Assembly: GCF_002847525.1 (NCBI RefSeq)
Contig: NZ_PKKM01000004.1
Location: 147,089-211,088, forward strand
Source of the DNA: Schaalia odontolytica
GTDB lineage: Bacteria > Actinomycetota > Actinomycetes > Actinomycetales > Actinomycetaceae
Direction of reading: 5' to 3'
Length of the DNA stretch: 64,000 bases
Shown here: positions 14,627-23,154 of the stretch, one piece after another
How the letters are laid out: the number at the start of each line of letters is the position of its first letter
Numbering within the stretch: the first letter of the stretch is position 1
Position numbers and translations under genes: made by a program
Notes under the pieces: model-generated
What the model was told of the DNA's origin: nothing
The model's input: only the letters and a program-made list of their open reading frames with translations
Databases searched by the model: none

Positions 14627-15240
14627 GGCTTCCGAGCACGACCGAGGTGGGCCGACGCATACCCAAGGAGGCCTTCTACGGCCGCCTGAAGGTGAGCGCC
14701 GCGCTGCGCCAGTCCTTCATCGACGACGTCAAGCGCTTCGTGATCGCGAACTCGATAAAGACCTCCACGACCGGCATACCCGACGGGGAAAGCGTGCACG
14801 AGGTGCTCGTGGTGGAAGTGGCGCTCAAAGCCCGCCGCGTCCCCGAAGAGGTGCTGGCGCTTGTGGCCCAGGCGAACCCCCATAAGCTGCTGTTTGCGTG
14901 CACTTTCAACGACGAGGTTCGCCTCGCGGTGATGCTCAAGAGAATCGCTGTGGGAGAATGGCAAAGCGCCGGGGATACTTCCCTCACCCTGAAAGCGACG
15001 AGCATGGACGAGGTTTGGGACTCGATCGCCTCGCAAGTTGCGTATGGCGATACGGGCAGCGAAACCGCAACCGTTGACGAGCGCTTCGCGGCGGACGCCA
15101 AGCTCAAGGCACTGCGAGATGAGCTGGCACGAGTGGAGGCGCGCGGGCGCAAGGAGCGGCAGGTGGCGCGCAAGAACGCGCTTTTCGACAAGGCAAAGCA
15201 ACTCAAGCGGCAGATCGCCGTCATAGAGGAAGGCAGATAG
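14620..15240 (+). CDS. DUF4391 domain protein
   Basis: 206 residues. It opens with MLGLPSTTEVGRRIPKEAFY and continues VEVALKARRVPEEVLALVAQ, matching my memory of DUF4391 proteins that accompany helicase/type III restriction loci. The C-terminus (about 160-206) is a charged coiled coil (ELARVEARGRKERQVARKNA). No catalytic motif is seen, so an adaptor role is inferred. The start at 14620 overlaps the helicase stop (ATGCTAG), and its stop abuts the mod ATG. A longer upstream frame runs inside the helicase gene and is rejected. Confidence 0.75.
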   Translation: MLGLPSTTEVGRRIPKEAFYGRLKVSAALRQSFIDDVKRFVIANSIKTSTTGIPDGESVHEVLVVEVALKARRVPEEVLALVAQANPHKLLFACTFNDEVRLAVMLKRIAVGEWQSAGDTSLTLKATSMDEVWDSIASQVAYGDTGSETATVDERFAADAKLKALRDELARVEARGRKERQVARKNALFDKAKQLKRQIAVIEEGR

Positions 15241-17148
15241 ATGGAAAAGATCGAGATGGGCACGCCCGACGGCGCCGTCGAGAACATCGAGAAGATTGCG
15301 GAGCTTTTCCCACAGGTTATGACCGAGGTGGAAAACGCCGACGGTGAACTCGAGCGCGCCGTGGACTTCGACGCGCTGCGCGATCTTCTGGGTGATGTGA
15401 CCGAAGGCCAGCGTGAGCGCTATCAGTTCACTTGGCCCGGCAAGCGCGAGGCAAAGGCCGAGGCGCGCCGCCCCATCTACAAGACGATGATTCCCGAGCC
15501 AGGCAAGTCTAAGGATTGGGACACCACGGAGAACCTCTATATCGAGGGAGACAATCTGGATGCTCTGAAAATCCTGAAGGAGACCTACGCCGGCAAGGTG
15601 AAGCTCATCTACATCGACCCCCCATACAATACGGGCCATGACTTCGTCTATGACGACGATTTCGCCCAGACGCGTGGCGAATACGACTCTGAGAGCGGCG
15701 AATACGACGAGAAGGGTGGCCGCCTGGTCGCCAACACCGAGAGCAACGGCCGGTTCCATTCGGACTGGTGCTCCATGATTTACCCTCGGTTGCTTCTTGC
15801 ACGCGACCTTCTGACTCCTGACGGATTGGTGTTTATTAGTATTAATGCTTGCGAAGAAGTAAACCTTGTAAAGATATGTGACGAGATTTTTGGCCCAGAT
15901 AATCGCGTGATGGACTTTGTCTGGAAGAACAAATATGGTCTTGGCGCACTTACAAAGGGGGCTGCAAGCCTTCATGAATACGTGCTCTGCTATGCAAAAA
16001 AATATCCCGATAATCTAGAAGCAGAGCTGTCGGGCTCTGAAATAGAAAAATACAACAAATTTGATTCAAAGCAGGCTATTCGGGGCGGCTATATTACTCA
16101 ACCTCTTGCAACAAAAAGCAAAGATGATAGGCCGAACCTCGTTTATCCACTTGTCCACAATGGGATTGAAATATGGCCTGATAAACAGTGGATTTGGTCA
16201 AAGGAGCGGCTATTAAAAGCTTATGATAACGACGAGATCGTTATCAACGAAAAGAATGGGAAGTATAGCGTTCGGTTCAAGCAATACTTACGTGATGAGA
16301 ATGGGGTAATGCGTAAAGGTAAACCCCTTTCGCTAATCACGAGTTGTTTCAACCAAGATGGCACAAAAGAGATCGACGGGCTATTTGGAAAGCGTGTTTT
16401 CGATTTCCCAAAGCCATCCCGCTTAATTCGAGATTTCGTTCTTTATCGTATTAACGATATCGATGATTCTGACTTTATTGTGATGGACTTCTTTTCAGGA
16501 TCCGCTGCAACTGCTGATGCGGTTATGCAGGCAAATTCGATAGATGGAGGGAATCGTAAGTTTATATTGGTTCAGATTCCCGAGCAATGCGATGAAAAGA
16601 CCGTCGCTGCGAAAGAAGGCTATCGGACTATTTGTGAGATTGGCGAGGCGCGTATCCGTCGTGCAGGTGAGAAGATCCGTGCCGAAATCGATGACTCGAA
16701 TCGTCAGCTTGAGCTAGGTGCCGAACCCAAACCTTATCCCGATTTTGGCTTCCGCGTGCTGCGCATCGACTCCTCGAACTTCAAGGACTTCTACCTCACG
16801 CCTGACGAGACCGCCCAGGAGAGCCTTTTCGATTTCGCTGACAACGTAAAGGAGGGGCGCTCCGACCTTGATTTGCTCTTCGAGGTGCTGCCCAAGCTCG
16901 GCATCCCGTACTCCGCGAAGATCGAGGAGCGCGTGCTCGCCGGCAAGAAGGTGTTCTTTGTTGATGGCGACAAATTGGCGGCCTGCTTCGATGCGAACGT
17001 CGGCTCCGACACCATCGAGGAGATGGCGAAGGCAAAGCCCTGGTACGCCGTCATCCGCGACTCATCCATGGCCGACGACGCCACGCACGCCAACTACGAG
17101 GAGTTGTTCCGCACCTACAGCCCCGACACCGTTCCCCAAGTGATTTAA
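15241..17148 (+). CDS. mod: Type III restriction-modification methyltransferase (Mod)
   Basis: A 635-residue N6-adenine methyltransferase of beta type: catalytic DPPY at residues 126-129 (IYIDPPYNTG) precedes the AdoMet motif FFSGSAAT (about 417-424). It recognises and methylates the target for the complex with Res. The part between, about residues 200-410 (nt about 15830-16560), is the target recognition region. There the DNA changes to AT-rich codons (AAA, TTA, ATA, TAT), while both ends of the gene are GC-rich. This suggests a swapped recognition domain. The start is directly after the DUF4391 stop; res follows after 9 bp. Confidence 0.92.
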   Translation: MEKIEMGTPDGAVENIEKIAELFPQVMTEVENADGELERAVDFDALRDLLGDVTEGQRERYQFTWPGKREAKAEARRPIYKTMIPEPGKSKDWDTTENLYIEGDNLDALKILKETYAGKVKLIYIDPPYNTGHDFVYDDDFAQTRGEYDSESGEYDEKGGRLVANTESNGRFHSDWCSMIYPRLLLARDLLTPDGLVFISINACEEVNLVKICDEIFGPDNRVMDFVWKNKYGLGALTKGAASLHEYVLCYAKKYPDNLEAELSGSEIEKYNKFDSKQAIRGGYITQPLATKSKDDRPNLVYPLVHNGIEIWPDKQWIWSKERLLKAYDNDEIVINEKNGKYSVRFKQYLRDENGVMRKGKPLSLITSCFNQDGTKEIDGLFGKRVFDFPKPSRLIRDFVLYRINDIDDSDFIVMDFFSGSAATADAVMQANSIDGGNRKFILVQIPEQCDEKTVAAKEGYRTICEIGEARIRRAGEKIRAEIDDSNRQLELGAEPKPYPDFGFRVLRIDSSNFKDFYLTPDETAQESLFDFADNVKEGRSDLDLLFEVLPKLGIPYSAKIEERVLAGKKVFFVDGDKLAACFDANVGSDTIEEMAKAKPWYAVIRDSSMADDATHANYEELFRTYSPDTVPQVI

Positions 17149-17157
17149 GGCGTCAAC

Positions 17158-20100
17158 ATGAAGTTCAAGTTCAAAGTACAGCAGTACCAAACCGACGCCG
17201 CAGACGCGGTGGCCTCGGTCTTCGAGGGGCAGCCCAACCAGGGCGCCTCCGTCTACCTGCGCGACCTGGGCCGCAAACCCAGGCGCGCGCAGGGCGAGAT
17301 CGACTTCGGCGACGAGGGCACCGAGGGCTATGCCAATGCACCCGTCGCGCTTTCGGGCGCCGACATATTGGCAAACGTGCACGCGGTGCAGCGACGCAAC
17401 CAGATCCCCGAGTCGGAGGAGCTTTTCTGCGGCATGGGAGCCTGCCAGCTGGACGTCGAGATGGAGACGGGCACCGGCAAGACTTACGTCTACACCAAGA
17501 CGATGCTCGAGCTCAATCGTCTGTACGGCTGGTGCAAGTTCATCGTGGTGGTGCCATCGGTCGCCATCCGCGAGGGCGTCGCCAAGAGCCTGGAGAACAC
17601 CCAGGAGCACTTCTTCTCCCAATACCACAAGAAGATCAGGTTCTTCATATACGACTCGGACAACCTGACCGAGCTGGATGCGTATTCCCAATCGAGCGAC
17701 GTCAACTGCATGGTCATCAACATGCAGGCGTTCAACGCGTCAATGAAGGAGGGCGCCAAGAACAAGGCGGCGCGCATCATCTTCGACGAGCGCGACGAGT
17801 TCGGCAGCCGTAGGCCCATCGACGTCATAGCGGCGAACCGCCCCATTGTCATCTGCGATGAGCCCCAGAAGATGGGAAAAAAGGGGGTCGCGACCCAGAA
17901 GGGCATCGCCCGCTTCAACCCGCTGTTTGTGCTGAACTATTCGGCAACTCACAAGGAGAAGCACGACCTGGTGTATGCCTTGGACGCCTTGGACGCCTAC
18001 AACCAGAAACTCGTCAAGCACATCGAGGTGAAGGGCTTCGCCCTCAAGAACATGCGAGGAACCGACGGCTACCTGTACCTGCGCGACATCGTGGTATCCA
18101 AGAACCGTGCTCCCGAGGCCGTTATCGAGTTCAAGTGCATGGGCGCGGGCGGCAAGGTGCGCAAGAGAACCGCGCGCTTTGGTGAGGGCGACAGCATCTA
18201 CGACGCCAGCGGTTCGACGAAGCTCGAAGCGTACCGCGGCTACACCATCGCGAGTGGCAACGACGGCGTGGTCCCGCCTCAGGACGGACGCGCAGGCTAC
18301 GTGCGCTTCCTGGACGGCTCTATCGGGGACGACGGGCGCATCTACATCGGCGAGGTCTACGGCGACTCCGCCGCCGATGACATGCAGCGCCTACAGATAC
18401 GCGAGACGATCTTGAGCCACCTGCAGAAGGAGGAGGCGCTTTTCCGCCGCGGCATCAAGTGCCTGAGCCTTTTCTTCATCGACCAGGTGGCGAAGTACCG
18501 TGACCTCTCCGGCAACGGCGAGACCGTGGGCTACGGCAAGATCTTCGAGGAGGAGTACGAGGCCATCGTCTCCGACAGATTGAAGCACCCCACGCAGGAC
18601 GACATCCTCAGCCCCTCCTACGCGCAGTACCTCGGGCGATTCGAGGCACGCTCGGTGCACTCCGGCTACTTCTCTGTGGACAAGAAGGGCAATGCCGTTG
18701 AGTCGAAGGCCGAGAAGAAGTCCGAGCGCGAGGACGGCATCGGCATCAACGACGACGACGCGAAGCGTGCCTACGACCTGATCCTGCGCGATAAGGAGCG
18801 CCTGCTTTCGTTCGATGAGCCGGTGCGCTTCATTTTCAGCCACTCTGCGCTGCGCGAAGGCTGGGACAACCCGAACATCTTTCAGATATGCACGCTCAAG
18901 GAGTCGGGTTCTGAGACGAGCAAGCGCCAGGAGGTCGGCCGTGGCATGCGCCTGGCGGTTGACCAGGAAGGCAACCGCCAGGACGCCGCTCTGCTGGGAC
19001 CCGACGAGGTGCACCGCGTGAACTTGCTCACCGTGATCGCGTCGGAGAGCTACGAGACGTTCGTGAGGGATTTGCAGACCGATATAAGCAAGAGCCTGCG
19101 CGAGCGCCCGAAGAAGGTGGAGATGAACCTGTTCAGCGGGTGCGACGTCGTGCTCGACGGCGAGACGGTCTCCTTCACCGAGGAGGAGTCGAAGCGCATC
19201 TACAAGGCTCTTTACAAGTGCGACCTCATCGACGACGACGACAAGCCGACCGCCGAGTTCCGCAAGGCTGTCGAGGGCGGCACCTTCGTGGAGTACTTCG
19301 TCGTGAAGCTGCCCGAGGGCATCGCCGACACCGCCCACGCCAAGGCGGTCGAGGCGCTGGTGAGAAGCGTCTACGACGCGCACGCACTCGACGGCATGAT
19401 TGGGCGCGCCCAGGAGAAGATCACCGAGAACACGATGACCGACAACTTCGCCAAGCGCGAGTTCAAGGAGCTGTGGGCGCGCATCAACCGCAAGCACGCC
19501 TACACGGTGAGCTTCTCGGACGACGAGCTGAGGAGCAAGTCGATAGAGCGCATCAACGGCGATTTGCGCGTGAGCAGGCTGCAGTACACCCTGACGGTCG
19601 GCGGGCAGAAGTCACAGGCCACGCGCGACGAGGTGCAGGGCGGCTCGTCGTTCGACCGCACGCAGACCGAGACTCGCGACGTCGACGCCGGAACCACGTC
19701 CGTGGGCGTGACCTACGACCTCGTGGGCGAGGTGGCGCAGGCCGCTGCCATCACGCGCAGGAGCGCCGCGGCGATCCTCGCCGGCATCGACGCCAACGCG
19801 TTCGAGCTCTACCGAGTGAACCCCGAGGAGTTCATCAAGAAGGCCGCTGCGCTCATCGTGTCGGAGAAGGCGACGATGGTCGTTGAGCACATCAGCTACC
19901 ACGAGATCGACGACGTCTACGACGAGGCTATTTTCACCGAGCGCATGCCCGACAACGCGAGCAAGGCGTACGAGGCTAAGAAGAACATCCAGCGCTTCGT
20001 GTTCCCTGACTCCGACGGCGAGCGCAGGTTCGCCGAAGACATGGACGCCGCCGCCGAGGTAGCGGTCTACGCCAAATTGCCTCGAACGTTCCAGATTCCC

Positions 20101-20340
20101 ACACCGGTGGGCAACTACGCCCCCGACTGGGCTATCGCCTTCAAGGAGGGCAGCGTGCGCCACGTGTTCTTCGTCGCCGAGACAAAGGGCACCATGGACA
20201 CGATGGAGCTCTCCGGCGTGGAAAACGCCAAGATCGCTTGCGCGAAGAAGCTCTTCAATGAGATGAGCACCAGCGACGTGCGCTACCACAACGTGGCAAC
20301 GTACGAGGACCTGCTCGAGGTAATGGGCAGGATGAGCTAG
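17158..20340 (+). CDS. res: Type III restriction endonuclease subunit (Res)
   Basis: A 1060-residue helicase-nuclease. Walker A is METGTGKTY (about 101-109), the Walker B region VICDEPQKMG (about 235), motif III LNYSATH, and motif VI region KRQEVGRGMRLAVD. The C-terminal PD-(D/E)xK nuclease is NYAPDWAIAF followed by FFVAETKG (about 985-1010). It cleaves DNA between two unmodified sites with Mod after ATP-driven diffusion. Full length and all motifs are present, so it looks active. The ATG at 17158 follows mod by 9 bp. Confidence 0.92.
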   Translation: MKFKFKVQQYQTDAADAVASVFEGQPNQGASVYLRDLGRKPRRAQGEIDFGDEGTEGYANAPVALSGADILANVHAVQRRNQIPESEELFCGMGACQLDVEMETGTGKTYVYTKTMLELNRLYGWCKFIVVVPSVAIREGVAKSLENTQEHFFSQYHKKIRFFIYDSDNLTELDAYSQSSDVNCMVINMQAFNASMKEGAKNKAARIIFDERDEFGSRRPIDVIAANRPIVICDEPQKMGKKGVATQKGIARFNPLFVLNYSATHKEKHDLVYALDALDAYNQKLVKHIEVKGFALKNMRGTDGYLYLRDIVVSKNRAPEAVIEFKCMGAGGKVRKRTARFGEGDSIYDASGSTKLEAYRGYTIASGNDGVVPPQDGRAGYVRFLDGSIGDDGRIYIGEVYGDSAADDMQRLQIRETILSHLQKEEALFRRGIKCLSLFFIDQVAKYRDLSGNGETVGYGKIFEEEYEAIVSDRLKHPTQDDILSPSYAQYLGRFEARSVHSGYFSVDKKGNAVESKAEKKSEREDGIGINDDDAKRAYDLILRDKERLLSFDEPVRFIFSHSALREGWDNPNIFQICTLKESGSETSKRQEVGRGMRLAVDQEGNRQDAALLGPDEVHRVNLLTVIASESYETFVRDLQTDISKSLRERPKKVEMNLFSGCDVVLDGETVSFTEEESKRIYKALYKCDLIDDDDKPTAEFRKAVEGGTFVEYFVVKLPEGIADTAHAKAVEALVRSVYDAHALDGMIGRAQEKITENTMTDNFAKREFKELWARINRKHAYTVSFSDDELRSKSIERINGDLRVSRLQYTLTVGGQKSQATRDEVQGGSSFDRTQTETRDVDAGTTSVGVTYDLVGEVAQAAAITRRSAAAILAGIDANAFELYRVNPEEFIKKAAALIVSEKATMVVEHISYHEIDDVYDEAIFTERMPDNASKAYEAKKNIQRFVFPDSDGERRFAEDMDAAAEVAVYAKLPRTFQIPTPVGNYAPDWAIAFKEGSVRHVFFVAETKGTMDTMELSGVENAKIACAKKLFNEMSTSDVRYHNVATYEDLLEVMGRMS

Positions 20341-20462
20341 GCAACGTTTATGGAAAGTAAGGATAATCAGAAGGATACAGTTCTTTCGATTTGTGCGAGC
20401 CCTTTGGCGTTCGCGAAATCGGCTCACTGGGAATTATTCGTCGGATAGATAGGCCTTTAAGG

Positions 20463-22166
20463 ATGGATGCTGGAAAAGCAACGATAAGTGGCGTGCTCAA
20501 CGGATCGCGCCTGCTCGAAATACCCTTTTACCAAAGGGCGTACGTCTGGGGAGAAGAGCAATGGGAGCGCTTCCTCGGCGACATGGAGTTCGTCACGGCC
20601 TCGAAGCGACCCTATTTCCTGGGCTCCATCATTCTGAAGCAGGCCTCCTCTGGCAACACCTGGTCTGAGGTGTCCGAGGTTCGTACCGTCATCGACGGCC
20701 AGCAGCGTCTCACAACCATGGTCATCTTCTTCAAGGCGCTTTGCGCGATAACCGACGCCGACTGGCTGTTCAAGCGAGATTTCGTTCTGGAGACCGGCGA
20801 AGTTGCCCTAAGGCACGGCAAGTACGACCGCCAGGACTTTGAGAGGGTCATCAGCGCCACGGGCTCTGAGTCCGTCGGGGGCTCCTCGGCCATAATCCTT
20901 GCCTACAATTACTTCCTCAAGAACATCGACCCCGAAAAGGTCGACAGGAACACGATAAAGTCGAACGTCCAGTTCGTCTGCATCGACCTCACCGAGGGCG
21001 AGGACGAGCAGCAGATATTCGACACCATCAACTCGCTCGGGGTGCGCCTGACAACGGCGGAGCTCCTTAAGAACTACTTCTTCAACCGCGAGAACGAGCA
21101 GGCGTTCAAAGAGTGCTGGGAAGACATCTTCGAGCCCACGGCGGAGAAGAGGGAGTATTGGGAGCAGGAGGTCGTTACCGGGCGCATCAAGCGCACGCTC
21201 ATCGACCTCTTCTTCGACGCGTTCCTCCAGATTCTGGTCCAGGACAAGGAGCGTGGCGTCACGACTGAGGACAAACTCTTCTATTCGCGCACCTCCAACC
21301 TCTTCCAATCCTACAAGGATTTCATCGGCAAGTACTGCAACGGGGACAAGGACGAGATTCTCGACAGCATGAAGGCGTATGCTGGGGTGTTCGAGTCCAC
21401 GTTCGACCCAAGCTGCTGCGACGCGGACGTCCCCTCCGCTCCCGGCGTCGAGCGCCTGAACGTGCTGATATTCGGCCTCAAGAACTCTACGCTCATCCCA
21501 TATGTGCTATACGTTCGCAAGAACGCGGAGTCTTCGGGCGATGAATCCGAGGTCTTTGCCTTGCTCGAGAGCTACATCATCCGCCGAATGCTGGTCCGGG
21601 CGACCACGAAGAACTACAACAGGCTGTTCACCTCGCTGATCCTGAACGAAGTGAAGGACGCCGAGGCCCTGAGGAAGGCGCTCGAGGCCAATGAGGAGGC
21701 GACGACGTACATGCCCGGCGATGCCGAGGTTCGGACGGCGTTCGAGGAATCGTGCCTCTACAACCTTCAGTCCAAGGGCGTCCTCTATCTGCTGGAAAGC
21801 GCCATTCGCCCTGGCATGAGCAGCACGGCCCTGCTCGGGTTCAACCAGTACTCCCTCGAGCACATGATGCCCAAGAAGTGGCGCAACAAATGGGGAGCCC
21901 TCGATGACGAGGCTGCCACCCGAAGGGACCGGAAGCTCCTCACGCTCGGCAACCTCGCCATCATCACGCATTCTCTCAACGCCTCCATCCGCGACGCAGA
22001 TTGGACCACCAAGAAGCAGGGAAACGGATACAACGACGGCTTGGCCCTCTGCGCCGCCGGCCTAGCGACAATGGCCGACGTTTTGGAGAAAGAGTCTTGG
22101 GATGAGGACGACATCGCCGATCGTGCCGAATGGCTTGCGAACAAGGCGTTGGAGGTCTGGCGCTAG
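20463..22166 (+). CDS. DUF262/DUF1524 (GmrSD-like) restriction protein
   Basis: 567 residues. The N-terminal DUF262 has IPFYQRAYVWGEEQWERFL and VIDGQQRLTTM (about 20-38 and 77-86), the ParB/Srx-like NTP-binding part. The C-terminal DUF1524 His-Me nuclease shows SLEHMMPKKW (about 463) and LGNLAIITHSLN. Related GmrSD proteins cut modified phage DNA (type IV restriction). The start is not certain: ATG 20463 fits the family N-terminus but has only a weak AAGG; a GTG at 20391 would add 24 residues. A 122-bp gap separates it from res, so it may be a second unit in the island. Confidence 0.85.
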   Translation: MDAGKATISGVLNGSRLLEIPFYQRAYVWGEEQWERFLGDMEFVTASKRPYFLGSIILKQASSGNTWSEVSEVRTVIDGQQRLTTMVIFFKALCAITDADWLFKRDFVLETGEVALRHGKYDRQDFERVISATGSESVGGSSAIILAYNYFLKNIDPEKVDRNTIKSNVQFVCIDLTEGEDEQQIFDTINSLGVRLTTAELLKNYFFNRENEQAFKECWEDIFEPTAEKREYWEQEVVTGRIKRTLIDLFFDAFLQILVQDKERGVTTEDKLFYSRTSNLFQSYKDFIGKYCNGDKDEILDSMKAYAGVFESTFDPSCCDADVPSAPGVERLNVLIFGLKNSTLIPYVLYVRKNAESSGDESEVFALLESYIIRRMLVRATTKNYNRLFTSLILNEVKDAEALRKALEANEEATTYMPGDAEVRTAFEESCLYNLQSKGVLYLLESAIRPGMSSTALLGFNQYSLEHMMPKKWRNKWGALDDEAATRRDRKLLTLGNLAIITHSLNASIRDADWTTKKQGNGYNDGLALCAAGLATMADVLEKESWDEDDIADRAEWLANKALEVWR

Positions 22167-22327
22167 GCCTATCTTCGTCCCATTTCAAAGATGCTTGCGG
22201 TGTCGGAGCCTACGTCCACGACACCTGTCGTCGGCTCTTCCAAAGACGCGGTTCGTGGCAACGCCTCAACCGCTGGCGTGTCATCAGGCTCGCCAAGCGC
22301 CAGGAAGAATCCCATCACAAGCTCGAC

Positions 22328-22633
22328 TCACGGCTGCAAGGACTCGCTCAGCTCGCCATAGGATGCCACCAGGCTCACTTCCTTGGCCAACTCCGCCATC
22401 GAGTCCTTCAACGCCTTTTGAACGCTCACAGAGGGCCTCACCTCAACTTGGGTATCGGTGAGCTTGGCAATGATGTAGTCCTGCCGGTTCATGCCGTTCC
22501 AGGCAGCCAACTCGCATATGAGGTTGTGCTCCTCGGGCGTGCAACAAAACACCATCGTCTTGTTGCGCTTGCGGGCGCTGTTCTCGCACGGCATCCTTCT
22601 TACCCCCTCGCCCCCGTCGAGCGCGGCGGCCAT
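22328..22633 (-). CDS. MobC-like mobilisation (relaxosome accessory) protein
   Basis: 101 residues. RKRNKTMVFCCTPEEHNLIC then AWNGMNRQDYIIAKLTD reads like the DNA-binding ribbon-helix-helix of MobC/NikA-type proteins of conjugative elements. No relaxase follows. The frame stays open after its stop (22328-22330) for another 52 codons to 22169, so a longer original protein may have been split by a stop. The ATG at 22633 directly follows the integrase stop (TAGATG). Confidence 0.55.
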   Translation of the reverse strand: MAAALDGGEGVRRMPCENSARKRNKTMVFCCTPEEHNLICELAAWNGMNRQDYIIAKLTDTQVEVRPSVSVQKALKDSMAELAKEVSLVASYGELSESLQP

Positions 22634-22800
22634 CTAGTCCCGCTTCATGGGGAACAGGTGCGCATAGCGGTAGGTGATGCCCGCCGTCTCGTGCCCCATA
22701 TGATCGGCGATTGCGAGCGCCGTGAAACCCATGTTGATGAGCAGGCTAACGTGGCTGTGGCGCAAGTCGTGGATTCTGATGCGCTTCACGCCCGTCTTTC
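22634..22800 (-). pseudogene. Tyrosine recombinase (integrase) C-terminal fragment
   Basis: The frame ending at 22634 reads TGVKRIRIHDLRHSHVSLL, then INMGFTALAIADHMGHET and ITYRYAHLF. HxLRHxH, the HMGH histidine region and the catalytic Tyr (TYRYAH) are those of phage/ICE integrases. The N-terminal two thirds are missing; sequence similarity is lost near 22800. This is the remnant of the element that brought the island or a neighbour. Confidence 0.8.
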
Positions 22801-22958
22801 TGCAGCCGCTCGTGCTGGGCTTCGACGAGAGGGCCGAGCACAGCCCTATGCTGGCTCAGGCGATCAAGGCGTGGAAGCGTGTGATTGATTCGGAAAAAGC
22901 CGGCGAGATGACCCCCGAAGAGGTGGCCGATTGGAAGGCGAGTTTCGGGGCAAAATAA
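22798..22958 (+). pseudogene. C-terminal fragment of an unidentified protein
   Basis: A plus-strand frame gives ERAEHSPMLAQAIKAWKRVI, then DSEKAGEMTPEEVADWKASF and GAK, stop 22956-22958. It has the look of a genuine protein end (amphipathic helices, island codon style). The upstream part of the frame is antisense to the integrase fragment, so the start was lost at the junction. No family is recognised. Confidence 0.35.
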
Positions 22959-23007
22959 AGCCACCGAGGGCAATGATTCGAATCAAAATCGCAGCTCAAA
23001 GCGCAAT

Positions 23008-23043
23008 AAAGACCCCCGAAACCGCTTGATTTCGGAGGTCTTT
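23008..23043. terminator. Terminator at the right end of the island
   Basis: AAAGACCCCCGAAA pairs with TTTCGGAGGTCTTT over an 8-base loop with one G-U pair. A-rich on the left and T-rich on the right, so it can work on both strands. Unlike core-genome terminators it lacks the GACGAGGCC word, consistent with foreign origin. Confidence 0.65.
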
Positions 23044-23067
23044 CCAATCTGTCATTCCCGTTTGTTG

Positions 23068-23137
23068 CAGGTGGCTTGGTGGCGTCTGACCACTCATGAC
23101 GCGCCGTGGCGCTCTGGGAATGATTTCAGGTGGCTTG
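23068..23137. repeat. 11-bp direct repeat near the island edge
   Basis: CAGGTGGCTTG occurs at 23068-23078 and 23127-23137, 48 bp apart, just before the guaA stop. It could be an att/duplication relic, but no matching copy was found at the left edge. Confidence 0.3.
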
Positions 23138-23154
23138 CAAGAATCGGGGTTAGG

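Larger units (their letters stand above)
11129..23140. mobile_element. Transferred restriction/defence island
   Basis: About 12 kb between the broken IS3 transposase and guaA. It holds six collinear plus-strand genes: a ribbon-helix-helix protein, a PLD/SNF2 helicase, DUF4391, Mod, Res and a DUF262/DUF1524 nuclease. On the minus strand are a mobilisation-like gene and an integrase C-terminus. Codon style (GACGAC-, GAGGAG- and AAG-rich) differs from the flanks, and the proteins feel most like those of Coriobacteriia, which is an impression. Edges are approximate; an 11-bp direct repeat lies near the right edge. Confidence 0.7.

Noticed and set aside
20350..20448. 32-codon frame between res and the DUF262 gene
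   Set aside because: No clear Shine-Dalgarno, no family, overlaps the alternative GTG start of the DUF262 gene; more likely leader sequence.
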